From: Entonaema liquescens
Taxonomy: Eukaryota > Ascomycota > Sordariomycetes > Xylariales > Xylariaceae
Length of the DNA: 64,000 nt
Assembly: GCA_902805475.1 (NCBI GenBank)
Contig: CADCSX010000023.1
Coordinates: 124,001 to 188,000, forward strand
Reading direction: 5' to 3'
Every line of letters begins with the position of its first letter. The stretch's first letter is position 1. A program made the position numbers and the translations under genes. The notes beneath the pieces were generated by a model. That model did not search any database. It had not been told where the DNA came from and was given only the letters and a program-made list of their open reading frames with translations. Positions 46,211 to 58,098 of the stretch are shown piece by piece.

Positions 46211-47487
46211 CTATTTTTCCCTTAATAGAGGTCCTCTCTTGAACGGCTTTATGACTTGAAATCTCAAAGCAGGCGGCAGCTCGTCTTGGTTCCAGTAAGC
46301 CGTGGCGTGTCTCAACCAATGGGCGTACGTTCCTGGCACATTATCCGAACCCTCGTGATCCCTCCACAGCGAACCCAGAGTATATTTGAAAACCCTTATG
46401 ATTAAACCATGCGCCAGCTTGAACCCGAAGCTTCTCTGTAAGCAAGCCTCCACGATTTCTCGCGCTTGCTTCTGCTCGGCGCTTTCTATCTCGCCGCGCT
46501 TCGGAAGAGAGAGCGACATCAGCTCGAACGCCTTCTTCCCGTCCCAGTTGGTGAACTCGTTGATCAGCTGAGATCCTACCATATAATCTATCGCGTATAT
46601 GTGTTCTGCAGCGTAGCGAGGCCCGTCCCATCCGTCCTCGTCGTCGACTAGACCCATAACCATGGACGTCGCTTGGCCCTGAGCGATGTAATCGCTTAAC
46701 ATCTTCTGCACCTCGTCGGGCCCAATGGTTTTCCGTCTTCTTGGATCGTAGCATTACCGCTCATTAGCGGAACACCCTTGAGAAGCGGGCTAGCATGCAT
46801 TCCCTCGGTGCTTGTCTTTCCTCCGTCTTCAGCCCATAGCGCAAGGAACAGTCGATGACACCTCTCGAAAAACGGGTTTCCCGGGCGCGAGGCGAGGAAA
46901 TAATTGGCCAAGCCCCCGTTCATGTTATAAGAGAGCACTTCGAAGGGCGAGGCGGGATTCGCAACCGTCTCGTTCCACAGCCTGTCCAGATCGCCAATCT
47001 GCATGAGACCGACGTCCGCGTATACGCCGCCGTACCGAAGAAGCAGCGGCCACCGCACGAGATCGGATGTATGCTGCATGGCGTAGCGGCCGCCGATAGT
47101 TCCCTCGGTAAACGCGCGTGGGAAAGTACGCGAGTCCGAGACGTCGAGAAAGTTAGCTACGTTGGAAGGGGAGCCCGGCGCGCGATCGAGCACTCGCACT
47201 GTCCAGCCGCGCTTTGACAGACGCCGGTGCCAGGCGCGCACGTTGCGTTTTGTGTATGGGTGCATCGTGTCGTAGCCCGTGTGCCAGAAGAACCAGACGT
47301 TCTTCTCGCTGGAGACGGGGTTCGGGTGTGTGATGTCGTTGTCAACTTCGGCGTCGGGCCGCGTGTCTAAGAGCTCGGGCGGGATGGCGTGGACGCCTTG
47401 AGGTAGGGGATAGTCTGGCGAGTCCATCTTGTATTTTGTTTGTGGTTCTGCGGTAATAGATGTTGTGTTCGAATCTTGGAATAGCAT
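46211..47487 (-). CDS. GT32-like glycosyltransferase (DXD sugar-binding region), with an apparent frameshift
   Basis: ATG at 47487 (a second in-frame ATG at 47427 is equally plausible). The N-terminal part runs in one frame: VWFFWHTGYDTMHPYTKRNVRAWHRR, RGWTVRVLD, and LVRWPLLLRYGGVYADVG, the sugar-nucleotide binding region of Gly_transf_sug/GT32 enzymes. The usual second Asp of DXD reads Gly here, which may be normal for this fungal branch. The frame stops near 46706, but the next frame continues as GPDEVQKMLSDYIAQ and runs to 46211 (GTYAHWLRHATAYWNQDELPP). The break sits at a GGG run (46723-46721) where one more G would restore one protein of about 425 residues. There is no room for an intron. 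It lies 230 nt from the first AT-rich block. The product sugar link is unknown. Confidence 0.8.
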
Positions 47488-47714
47488 CTAAATTCTTAAT
47501 GTCTAGTTGTCTATATTTAATCTAATATCGGAACATATGTTACAATGATTATAGGTCTCTGCCATATTTATATTTATAATGTTATCAGCTTCGTGGTAGC
47601 AAGTTTTACCTAGAAGTGGCCGGCGGCTGTGAGTCAGAAAGATTCAAAGCGTTATGAAATATAATATGATGGTGATTGACTCAAGATGAGCATCATACAC
47701 GTGATCACGATATA

Positions 47715-50010
47715 GTCTACTTAAATTACTTATTTATTTAATTAAAGCATTTAATAAATATTTTAATTTGAAATATACTTAAATTATTGTTGTTTTATAT
47801 ATTAATTAAATATTTTTTTTTATTTTTTTTTTATTATAAAAAATTTAAACATTTATAATTAATATATTTAATATTTACATTTAAACGTAAAAAAATTATT
47901 TAAAACGAAAAATGTTTTTAAATTTTAATAAAAACACGAGTTTTAAAAATTAATTATAATCCATTTTTAACCGTAATAATTTTCGTAAAATTAATTATAT
48001 AATAAATTTTTTTATATATAAAATTTAATAAAATTTTTTATTATAAAATTAAATTAATTTTTTAAATTTTTAATTTTTATTAATAAAAATATTATAAAAT
48101 AATTAAGTAATAAAATAAATATTTAATAAAATTTACGGTAAATTAATAAAAAAACGTTAAAATTTAATTTTATATTTAAATTTATTAATTTTAAAAAATA
48201 TATTAAAAATTATAAACGATTTAAATTAAAAAATTTTTATACGTAAAAATTTAATTTATATAATTTAAAAATCGATGTTACGTAACGATTTTATTTAAAA
48301 TTAATACGTATTTAATACGTATTAAATCATGTAAATTATAATTTTTTTAAAATTACGTAATAATATATATCGATTACGTGATAATAAAAATTTACGTAAT
48401 TATTTATTTATAATTTAAATTGTAAATTATTATATAAATAAAATTTATTTATTACGTAATTTTAAAAAATAATAATTAAATAATCGAAAATACGTATTTA
48501 TTATATAATAATAATCGATTATATATAAAATTAATAAATATTTAATAAAATACGTATTTTAATTTATAATACCACGTAATATTATTTTATAATACGTATT
48601 TAACACGTAATATAATTAATTAATTTATTTAATAAAATATATATTTTATCATGTAATAACCATTATATAATATTATCGTACGATATAAAAAAATATATAT
48701 TTATTACATAATTTAAAAAAACTTAAACCACGTGATTATATATATATATTATTAAAAAAAAAAAAAAGTTAAATAATAAATAAAATAAAAAATATTATAT
48801 ATATAATTAATTAAAATACATAAATTAATAATTTTTTAAATAATTAAATTATTTAATTAATTATTACGTAACGTTAAAATTTATTTATTAATGTAATCGT
48901 GACGCGTTAAATTTAAATTTAAAATTTTTTAATTAATTTATAATTAAAAACGTTTATTTTTATTAAAAATATATATTTTAAAACGTTTTATTTAATTAAT
49001 TATAATTAATTTTTAAATTTTATAATACGTAATTACACGTAATTTTATTAATTATTTAATTAAATTATTATTAATAAATACGTACGTAAAAAAAATAATA
49101 ATAAAGTAATAATAAATAATTAATAAGTTAAAATTAATGTATTAATGATATTTAAAGAAAAAATTATTTATTATTAAAAAACGGGAAAAACGCGTTTTTT
49201 ATATAATTTAAAATATATAAATATTTTTTTATATTAAGTGCGTATTACGTAATAATACGTACGGTTGTCATTTAATTATTAATTATAAAATTATAATAAA
49301 ATACGTGTTATTTTATTAATTAATTAATTAATTAATAAAACCACATTATAAATACACGTAATTTTATTAATTAATTAATTAATTTATAAAATAACGTTAA
49401 TTTTAATTAATTTAAATTATTTAATTAATTAAATGTTATTTTATTTATATTTAATTTTTTATTTTATTAATTTTATTATACATTAATCCGTATATTTTAA
49501 ATTTTTAAAATTTTATAAATATAATTTTAATAAAAAAAACTTTTTTATATTTTTAACGATTTTATATAATATAATAAAGTTTTTTTAATAAATTAATATT
49601 TTTACAAATTTGAAATTCTTTTTATTTTTTTATAAATATAAAATTTAAATTAAAATTATAATATTATAAAAATATATTATTTTTATATAAAAAATAATAA
49701 AATTATTATAATTTTTTAATATATAAACGTATAAATTTATAAATATTTTTATTAATTTAATTTTTATAATTTTAAAATTAATTAATATATTTTAATTAAT
49801 TAATTTAATATTTATTTATAATTTTTATTTTATAATAATTATTTAAATTTTAAAAAACGTAAAAAAAAAATTAATTTTTTTTATAAATATTTTAAATTAA
49901 ATAAAATATTTTTTAATAATTTTACTTTTGTAATTTTATTTTATTAAATTATAATGGATTAAAATAAATATTTTAAAATTAAAATTTATTTTTTAACTTT
50001 TTTTTATTAA
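47715..50010. repeat. AT-rich block 1 (probable RIP-decayed repeat)
   Basis: About 2.3 kb of almost pure A/T with abrupt edges to normal sequence. The remaining C and G bases lie mostly in CpG, typically ACGT (for example around 48240-48400). No reading frame survives. This pattern fits a transposon or other duplicated sequence altered by C-to-T changes that spared CpG. A segment at 49085-49285 also occurs in block 2. Confidence 0.85.
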
Positions 50011-53000
50011 CCTATTGTAAATGTGCTTTTTTATACTCGTGTAATTACCACAAGTAGCCCTTAGATTAAGTAAGAATTAATTCTGCTAAAAAAGCGATAT
50101 AATGAGATATAGTACCTAAAGAACTACTACTATGACGGTAACATGGTTTTGGAGACAATAGTGGTCGGGCCTTACCGGATATTTTAATTTTGTTACGAAG
50201 CATTCAGTCAGGCTCGAGCATCTAGGTCTCTTGGAACCCACTGCTTAAAACTATATACTACTTAATACGTGTAAGTGACAATGTCATTGGAACATGTAAT
50301 GTTGAGAAGTTGATATCGGACTGTCTTCCCTAAGGCCCCTTTACTCACGCGAGTAGATATCTTGACTATCAATACATCTATCAGCCTTGGCAGATTTTAG
50401 GTAACGATAGGTTCTTAATAGAGACCTCACTAACTCGACGTGGCGTCTTCTGAAGCATGGCTCTTTTGTCTCATCAGAAGATAACGTTTCTACGGAGGGG
50501 AGTCCGTCAGTCCTAAGTGACGTGCTTGGCGTCTCACTTTATTTGAGACTTCCCTAGTCAGTTCATCTATGTTTTCTCCGCGGAATATATCCGAATAAGA
50601 AATGTAATGGTCATCTTATCACTTACAGCTGCTCATCGGTTATTAAGGTCATCTACATCTTAAATAGAGGTAGATTAAAGTATTCATTCGACTTTGATAT
50701 ATAAAACGTGAATATGATCGAGCTATGTAAGTACCTTTTGAATTTTCCAACTTCCCAGACGGTTTAGCAACTTGGGGGTGATATGAACTAGACCAACAAG
50801 GACACCCCTTAACCTCTGAACACTCCCCAAACTTGAGAGCATTGGGGTAAATATCTGTCAATCATGTCTTTCACTATAGTTATGTCTGTCTAATACATTT
50901 TATAATATCAAGTCTTCTCTCTGAGAGGTAGGCACCTAGTTTAGCAGTACTACTAGTTTAGGTTGCTTCACATGTAGTCCATCTATACATTGGCTCCAGA
51001 GCAGGGGAGTTTCCACCGAAGATATTGTTCCTCCGCCAGCGTAATATTTGTTTCTTGATGCTCTTTAGCAAAAGAGGAACAAAACAGTTATCTAGAGTAA
51101 TCGATGTGACACATTCTTGAGACCCTCTAACTTGATTCCAGAAGCCGAGACATCTTGGGGGAGGCGTTTAGTACAACGCGCCACAATAATATACGTGACG
51201 TTATTTGTGTCATTGTTTTAGATGGCGTGCATGACTTTGCTATTAGAGGAAACCTTTTTTTTATTGAAAAATCAAATCCCAAAGCTCGGCCCGTCGGCAG
51301 CTGAGCACCGACGGCAGTGGAATGAAATGAGGAGTATATGATCTGTGTATCTATGAAGAAGGCATGTGATGATTTCATTATCTAAGATGGGTATAGTTCC
51401 TATGTGTCCTATGTGTTTCTAATGAACTTGTGCTTTAGGTACCTAGACTCGATATTGGGACTCGTGTTCAAGACAAAGCCAACTAGACACGAGTCACACT
51501 TGCTCTTAGAACTTTGAACCTTTACCCTCCGTTAGGACTTGCCTAAGCTATCAGTCTCAGGAGAAGATGTCTATGGGGTACGGCCTAACTTCCTAGAGCC
51601 TGAGCTTTGACTTCAACACCGCTACAGCCTTATCATAAACTCACACCCTTAGGAATTTACGGCTCTTACCATGGGATCCTGGCGAGAGGCGTACCCAGGT
51701 CATTGTTTGCACCCCCTCTCCTATTATGAGGATGGCTCTTAAGACTACCACGTATAACCCCTATTGTGTGGAGATTTTAGATTGCGTCTCTATAACATGA
51801 AAATTGCCAATCGAACGCTCGTTGGGATGACAATAATGTACTTATGAGATGATGTTTCATCGATATTCATCCTACCGCTCCACCCGGACCCAGTTGACAA
51901 CTTGCCTCTTAATCTTGATCGTAGCAAATCCCGACAATGTACCAACGCCAACATAAGCATAATGTGCGCAACGATATTATCTCCTTGGCGCTGCAGCCCG
52001 TAGAGTACTTTGTATCTAGGGTATATTGCTAATGGGTGGATGCGTTTCAGAGGAAGGGCCGTGGTCTGGCAGTGGATAATGAACTGACTCTTAGTTCTGA
52101 ACGACTATCCCGCAAGGTCACGAGATACCACACTCTACATAGTTTGCCGATGGGCGGTACGTACTGACTTACACCTTTATCCTTGTTAGTATTTACATGT
52201 ACCTTGATAATGGCACTTGAGCCGGACCGGTCAGTGTAGCGTAGTTGTCGGGTTTCCACGTTTGGCCGTACCCAGTACGTACTGACCATAACGCATAGAT
52301 TTACATATTTCAACTGTGGAATTGGTTAGGTGCCCGTCCATTGAGCGTTACGTGGCTATCAGTTAGCCGCCGTACAGCCCTTAGCTTATGCTTGGTGGCG
52401 ACCAAGTTGGAGATGAACTGAGGTCAAGGCTGCTTGAGAATACGGGAGTGTAGTATTTCCAATTCGAAAGGTGCTGCTGACAAATGGGTCTAGTGGTAGA
52501 TGCCAGATGCCTATGAATAGAGTCACCGCAATTCCAAACAATCTGATCGTAACGTATCTTCGGTTCCGAACTAATCTCCGTATGGAAAAGTTTGCTTAAA
52601 GGAGAGGGGGTGCTGTTGGGCAGCGGAGCATCGACGTCGTACGCTGGTCGTCATACTCGCTCCTATCTTAGTACTCTCGAAGCTAAGGCCGTACGTACTC
52701 GGAGTTTAGGTCTTTGATAAACTCGTTGCTCGGAGCTTAGGTATTTGACGAAGAAGCGGGCGGCAAGTCGTTTATTCGAAATACAAAAGACAGGACAAAA
52801 GAACAGTCCTAGGTACAAGCTATTAGCATGGCCCGTAGCGCAACAGGGACTGCGACTGCGCGTAATCCATAACGGTGATAGTTGTGGTTTTTATTTTTAC
52901 TCGTCGAGGTCATTAGATCGAAATTTCTGTTGGCGGCCTCCTCGTGTTCTTTCAACCCGTAGTATCTAGGAATCTGATAATCTCAACATACCAAAGCCCT

Positions 53001-54804
53001 ATGGAGTTACTAAGTGCTGGAGCCGAACCAGAATCTCGGGTCGTGCCCTAACCAGCCCAACACGCCGTTCCAATTTGTCCGAGCATCATTTCTCGGGGAC
53101 GAAGCACAGCTTAGTACGGACATGTCGTTGGCTACACCCTAGATACCTAAGCTTTTGCCAAAGTTGCTATCCATCAAGTCGGGTAAGCTACTGCAGAGCA
53201 ACGTGGTCTTGATCAGGACCTGGATTCTGGCTCTATCTAAAGGTGGGCTCATATATGTCACAAATCTCCAAATGGCTGGCTGTGAGGTTTAGGTGCGAAT
53301 GGTACTTGGACCCCTTTTTCGTCCCGTGATACTCCTCGCGCATCGTTCTGCTGCGAGGCTGTAGCCCCAAAAGAGTACATTGGTCCCTGCTTCTGATTCG
53401 GAATGATCATCAAATGATCGGCCCGTAGCTAGCATGTTCCGCCCACCCTCTTCGCGGAGAAGCTCATTTCCGGTGTTTTACTTGGGGAAGACAAAAGTGT
53501 CCGCCATATTTTCGTCGACAGAGAATCGTTGAAGAGCAGGCGTTTTTTTAAGATTTACTTGATTCTATATTACCTGAGTCGTTTACGTCAGGACGGTCTA
53601 CTAATATAAAGTGCATACACACTTCGCCGTCTCGTCGGGGGGATGTGGGAAGTCGGCGACCGCTAAAGTGGACTGTTAGTCGGGGTCTGGAAACAGGGTC
53701 TAGTCTGGTACAACCCTCGACTTAAATATATCTCATACCATGCGGTTGGTGGCGGTAAAGTTGGCATTCCTTCGTACCCTCGTAGCCAATCGTAGAGATG
53801 GGTCAGTCACGATGTGACTGATTTCCCCATGCGTATCATAGGCATGTGCTTGTTACTTTGCATAATCGATAATAATTATGATACGACGTGCCGAAAGTTC
53901 TTACAAGTATTGTCTTTAAATAAACGCAGACGATTTTAAGGATAGGTTAGTAGTTATGAGAATAGGGGGTTGTGTAAACATAGGGTAGGTGACTTGAAAT
54001 TGGATACCTAGGTAGCTATTACATCCAAAGTATTACTTGGAACTAAGTTGCTCTTGATCTGGCTGTAGCCACTACCTACTGCCTATGTAATAGAATAAAA
54101 TCTCGGCTAGAGTGAAGAGTCATTGTCGATTCATAGCTTATTTTGAGGCCGCCGTTAAATGTCTCGGCCATATACATCAGACACGCCGCACCGACGCCAT
54201 CCAATGTGAGACACATATAACAGTGTACTTGTCATATATTATTCTCTTGCGGGGTAGCATGTTCCCTTTTGGTCAAAATTGTCCATTGTGAATCTCGCAA
54301 GAAACTCTATTCCTAATATGTTTTGTAGTCTGGAGGCGAGTGAGAGCTGAGAGACAATACCACGAGCTGCAAATGAGATAGATATACTGCGCTAGCTTTT
54401 CCCAGAAACTCTCCCGACGGCGTGCTAATAACTAATAGTGTACAAAGTTCCAACCCGTAGGTCGGCCGGTCCGATATTGAAGCAACGACCCGGATCCGTA
54501 GTATCATATTCTAGGTAGATAGCGAACACAAACAAAAATAACAATATGGATATTGACCTCCAAGGATGGTTTCCCGGAAGGTCTCTCTTCCCCTAACGCC
54601 CCAGACGATGCAGAACAATATGAGAAATATTAGACCCTCACACTGGCGCCGTACTCCTTTTCCGGGCTATCCAAATGAGCCCTACGTTTTGCCTGAAAGC
54701 CTGCTTGCCGATCCTGCCGCCGTGCCACCAAGTCATTCCGGGTTGTAGGTATACAGCCACTAAATGCGTATTTTTTTGGGGGTATCAATTTCCGATTTTC
54801 TGAT
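50011..54804. other. long gene-free region between AT block 1 and the C2H2 gene
   Basis: 4.8 kb of ordinary composition with no ATG frame above about 80 codons that looks like protein. Contains a small perfect palindromic stem at 53803-53821. A 60-codon ATG frame at 54566-54748 (+), downstream of the C2H2 gene's end, reads Pro-rich sequence and may be part of a small gene, but support is weak. Possibly old, moderately mutated repeats; nothing recognised. Confidence 0.4.
53803..53821. repeat. short inverted repeat (stem 8, loop 3)
   Basis: TCAGTCAC - GAT - GTGACTGA, a perfect 8-bp stem, with further weak pairing outside (ATGGG...CCCAT). No poly-T follows and no role is evident. Confidence 0.6.
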
Positions 54805-55951
54805 TTAGTAGTCTTCATTCTTGAATGTTGTCTTCTTCTTTAGCTGGCCCCGTTGCTTGGTCTTGTTCACCTCCTCGTCTAGTAGAGCTTGAGCTTCGGG
54901 AAAGTAGTCAGTGCGGCGCGTAGGGCGATTTTTCAGAGTGTGCAGCTTGAGATGTTGCCGGTAGTTGTCCTTCCGGTTGAATGGCTTGTCACAGAACGGA
55001 CAGGACGTTAGGATAAGCTCCATGTTTTCGGCGTGTTTACTAGTCGAGTTGTTAGCGATTTGCCCGTAGCTCGCGAATAAGAGAGTCGGTTACATACGTG
55101 TCTTTGTGTCTCTTAAGATGCTCTTGTCTCTTGAAAGGTCCCTTCGTGCAGTTTGGATAGTCGCATTTGAAGGTAGCAGCGGCGATTCTTTCTATTCTAA
55201 CGCCGTGGCGATCTTGCGCTTTTTGTAGCGCCGAAGTCTTTTGCTGCACCTTGTGTACGCCAGCTCGTCTTTTTCCGTGGCTGGCAAGATACGACGGCGT
55301 CAAGACGTTTCGATCTCGCGCCGAGAGGGAGTGAGAAGGCGAAGGAGATGCCGAAGGGTGACCTCTTCCAAAGAACGATACGGGACTGTGTCCGGTCCAT
55401 GCCCACATTGACGAAGCATCACACGCGCCGTTGTCTAGATGGTAGGCATTCGCGGATATGGGAAAATGCGGTGGCGTCGCGTATTCTCCAAAAGAGTAAT
55501 GTCCCATAGACTGGGAGTTTGCGTTCTCGATACCATGATCTTGAGCCGAGAGCGAAGCGTACGAGGCAGGCATGATCGGAGCGTAGTCAAAATCCATGGA
55601 CTGCGACTGCATACTAGACTTTCTGCTAGGACTTGGCGAGGCGCTGTTATAGTCCATGTATCGATGAATGTCGGCCTTGGCGTCTGGCGGAAAGTAACCG
55701 CCAAAGGCAGAGGAAGGCGGAGTTAAGTCGAACCCGTTGGGAGTTGGATAAGCAACGGCGTCATGGTCCATCGACAGAGAGCGAATTCCGGGAGTCGATC
55801 TACCGGAAGTTGGCGTGAACGGCTCGGGCAGAGAACTCGAAGTCGACGCCGAGGAGAAGCTACCTGTCGAGGAACCGCAGGAGATGGCTTGGCCGTCAAG
55901 GCGGAACTGGTCACCAAATCCCACCTTCATACCCATATGATGCATATCCAT
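54805..55951 (-). CDS. C2H2 zinc-finger transcription factor (two fingers)
   Basis: Two exons, complement(join(54805..55039,55098..55951)), 362 residues. The start is the ATG at 55951 (MDMHHMGMK); the frame is open upstream without an ATG. The first 250 residues are Ser/Pro/Tyr/Gly-rich and disordered, typical of a fungal activation region. Finger 1 has C263, C268, H282, H287, with the intron (58 nt; GTATGT donor, GCTAAC branch, CTAG acceptor) falling just before its last His; finger 2 has C298, C301, H314, H318. The finger-1 core FKRQEHLKRH is shared with BrlA-like developmental regulators, but finger 2 (CPFCDKPFNRKDNYRQHLKLH) differs, so I do not call it BrlA. A basic tail (NRPTRRTDYFPEAQALL) follows. 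Nuclear. It is the only secure gene between the two AT-rich blocks. Confidence 0.88.
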
Positions 55952-56870
55952 CTTTGTAGCTGATTGAAAAAATGCTGGAGAGCAAGGGTCGCGATCCAAA
56001 AGGGAGTTATGTTCCGCGGCGAGAAATGATATCGACACTTGAACTCTTTGACGGATTGTGATGGATGAGAAGCTCCAGGGAGTATTCGAGGAATGAGGGG
56101 ATAGATAAATAGTTATAGGAAGTGACAAAGGTAGGTGGTGTTCCAATTAGAGAGAGGTATCCCTTTAGAGAAGAGCACTAGGTCGCAAAGCAAATACTAA
56201 GTTAGGATAGCTCGGCCAATATACTTAGACAACTCCCCGCCAGGGTACCTATGGATGGCAGGAAACGTTGGAAGACAAGGAATGGAAACGCGTAGTGGCA
56301 GAGGCGTCTGTCTAAAAACGCCAGTACATGGGGAAGTGATGGACAATATAGTACGTCGTTGTCTTCAAGCCACCACTTCAACCTGAAGATGGGCCTATTT
56401 TAGCCATCGCCTGTAATTGCTCGCATTTTGTCGCAAAGCCCCCCTCGGTTGGGTTGACAAGTCGACCCTTTTACATTAGGGCCCGAGTCCTTGGGTCGAG
56501 CTTGTAACATCGAATCCTGGGAAAATGGCAACCAACACGCATGACCTGTTAGCCAATTTGTTTGGATCTTGGTCCGAGGCTAGCCCCCTAATCAAGGTAA
56601 TTTTAGAAAACAAGTGCAGCACAACGGGCGACAAACAGAAAAGCCAGTAGCAGTCGTAGCAATCACCCAAAGCGGTCAAGTGACGCTATCCAGATCAAGC
56701 ATAGAAGTCGTAAAAAGCTCCCCAAGGACTTGTCAATCTCGCATGAGCATGGCTTGAAGTGGCACATCTACTTACGGTACTTGCATTACTTACACAGGTT
56801 ACGACGGCGATAATAGATAGGCCGAATAGTCTACAACGATAGTTTCTTTCCTCTGAGCCCACCCACCATC

Positions 56871-56918
56871 AGCATGTAGCTCAGCATGTAGCTCAGCATG
56901 TAACTGAGCATGTAACTG
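56871..56918. repeat. 12-bp tandem repeat, four copies
   Basis: Four copies of a unit like AGCATGTAGCTC; the last two read AGCATGTAACTG. Confidence 0.85.
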
Positions 56919-58073
56919 TAGAATTGTCTTTCGCCATATGGAATGGAGATTCAGGAATGGGATATACAGCCCCGCATCGTACTTTTGCACTAAGGCTCGT
57001 CATGTTAAGACAGGTCGATTCAGAGACATGGCGTCCTTAGTGGACTAACGACCATTAAGCAATAGACGCCAGACATTGACTGGGTCGAGGATGTGTTCGC
57101 GGAAATGAATCTTTACGGGTGTTATCGAGACTCGTTAACCGGCAACGATAATATTAGCGAGCTATCCAAGATGATGATGTCAACGACAGCTCTCGGGAGC
57201 GATGAGGCTCTGACCTGCTAGCTTGTCTACTAATCACTATTTTGACTCGAAGAGCCGAATCTCAGCTTGCTCAGCTAGCTCGCCAAGGAAGAATAACTTG
57301 GCAGCTCGCGACATTGAACCGTTAGATTTAGCTAGTACCGACGAAGGGGGGTGTTCAGATAGGAGATAGAATTCGCCATTTCGAGATACAAGTAAAGCTT
57401 AACGATCGTCTGTGTTCCTATTCACTCCAGCGAAGGGATCTTGGCACTCCTTGTTCCTGATTCAGCTAACTGTTTAACTCTGCGTTCCTGGCTATGATCG
57501 CGGTTCCGTCTGAACTAGGCGTGTTTTCGAAACTTGAAGAAGTAGGTGTCATTAAATCAAAAGTCTTGCTGATGGCTAGCTGCGCCGTGGCTACTGTATC
57601 TAACGGTGCTGCCCTATGAGCCTCGAACAGGGGACCCCCTACGCAGGGACACTACGCAGGGGGTAAGAAACTGGCTCGGCTTAAAGCAGGAACAGGTTCG
57701 TTCCTGAAGATGGGTGTCTCAAAGAATGCGGTTGTCGTCAAAGCGCATGATAGAAGTGATGGATATCGCTGATAACTTACCTACGCGTATGTAGATACCT
57801 TAGGCATGTAAGCCAGATATCAATACGCCTATCTCCCTGCTAAGCGACTAGTTATGATAATTGTATCAATAAGCGCGCTATCTATCACCAGTCTACTCTC
57901 GATCCAGCAGGTCAAGACTCGGATTCGGGCTCTTGGTTTTGGGGTTTGAAGGGACATATCTTTATTCGCTGTAGTTGGTTCATTGGGTTGACTAGAAGAC
58001 GTACGATTGCTCATTCTATTGGGTCAATGTTTAGAAAGGCCCTTGGACTTTCTCTACCCTGGTTGCCCAAGAG

Positions 58074-58098
58074 ATGAGAAGAGATGAGAAGAGATGAG
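58074..58098. repeat. 10-bp tandem repeat AGAAGAGATG, two and a half copies
   Basis: Successive GAGATGAGAA units; a short purine-rich tandem repeat with no visible function. Confidence 0.7.

Noticed and set aside
46211..46711. Second half of the GT32-like gene as a separate gene
   Set aside because: The reading continues directly from the upstream frame at a GGG run; no start context or promoter space of its own.
54566..54748. 60-codon Pro-rich ATG frame on the plus strand
   Set aside because: Looks somewhat protein-like, but is isolated, short and 56 nt from the end of the convergent C2H2 gene; kept only as a note.
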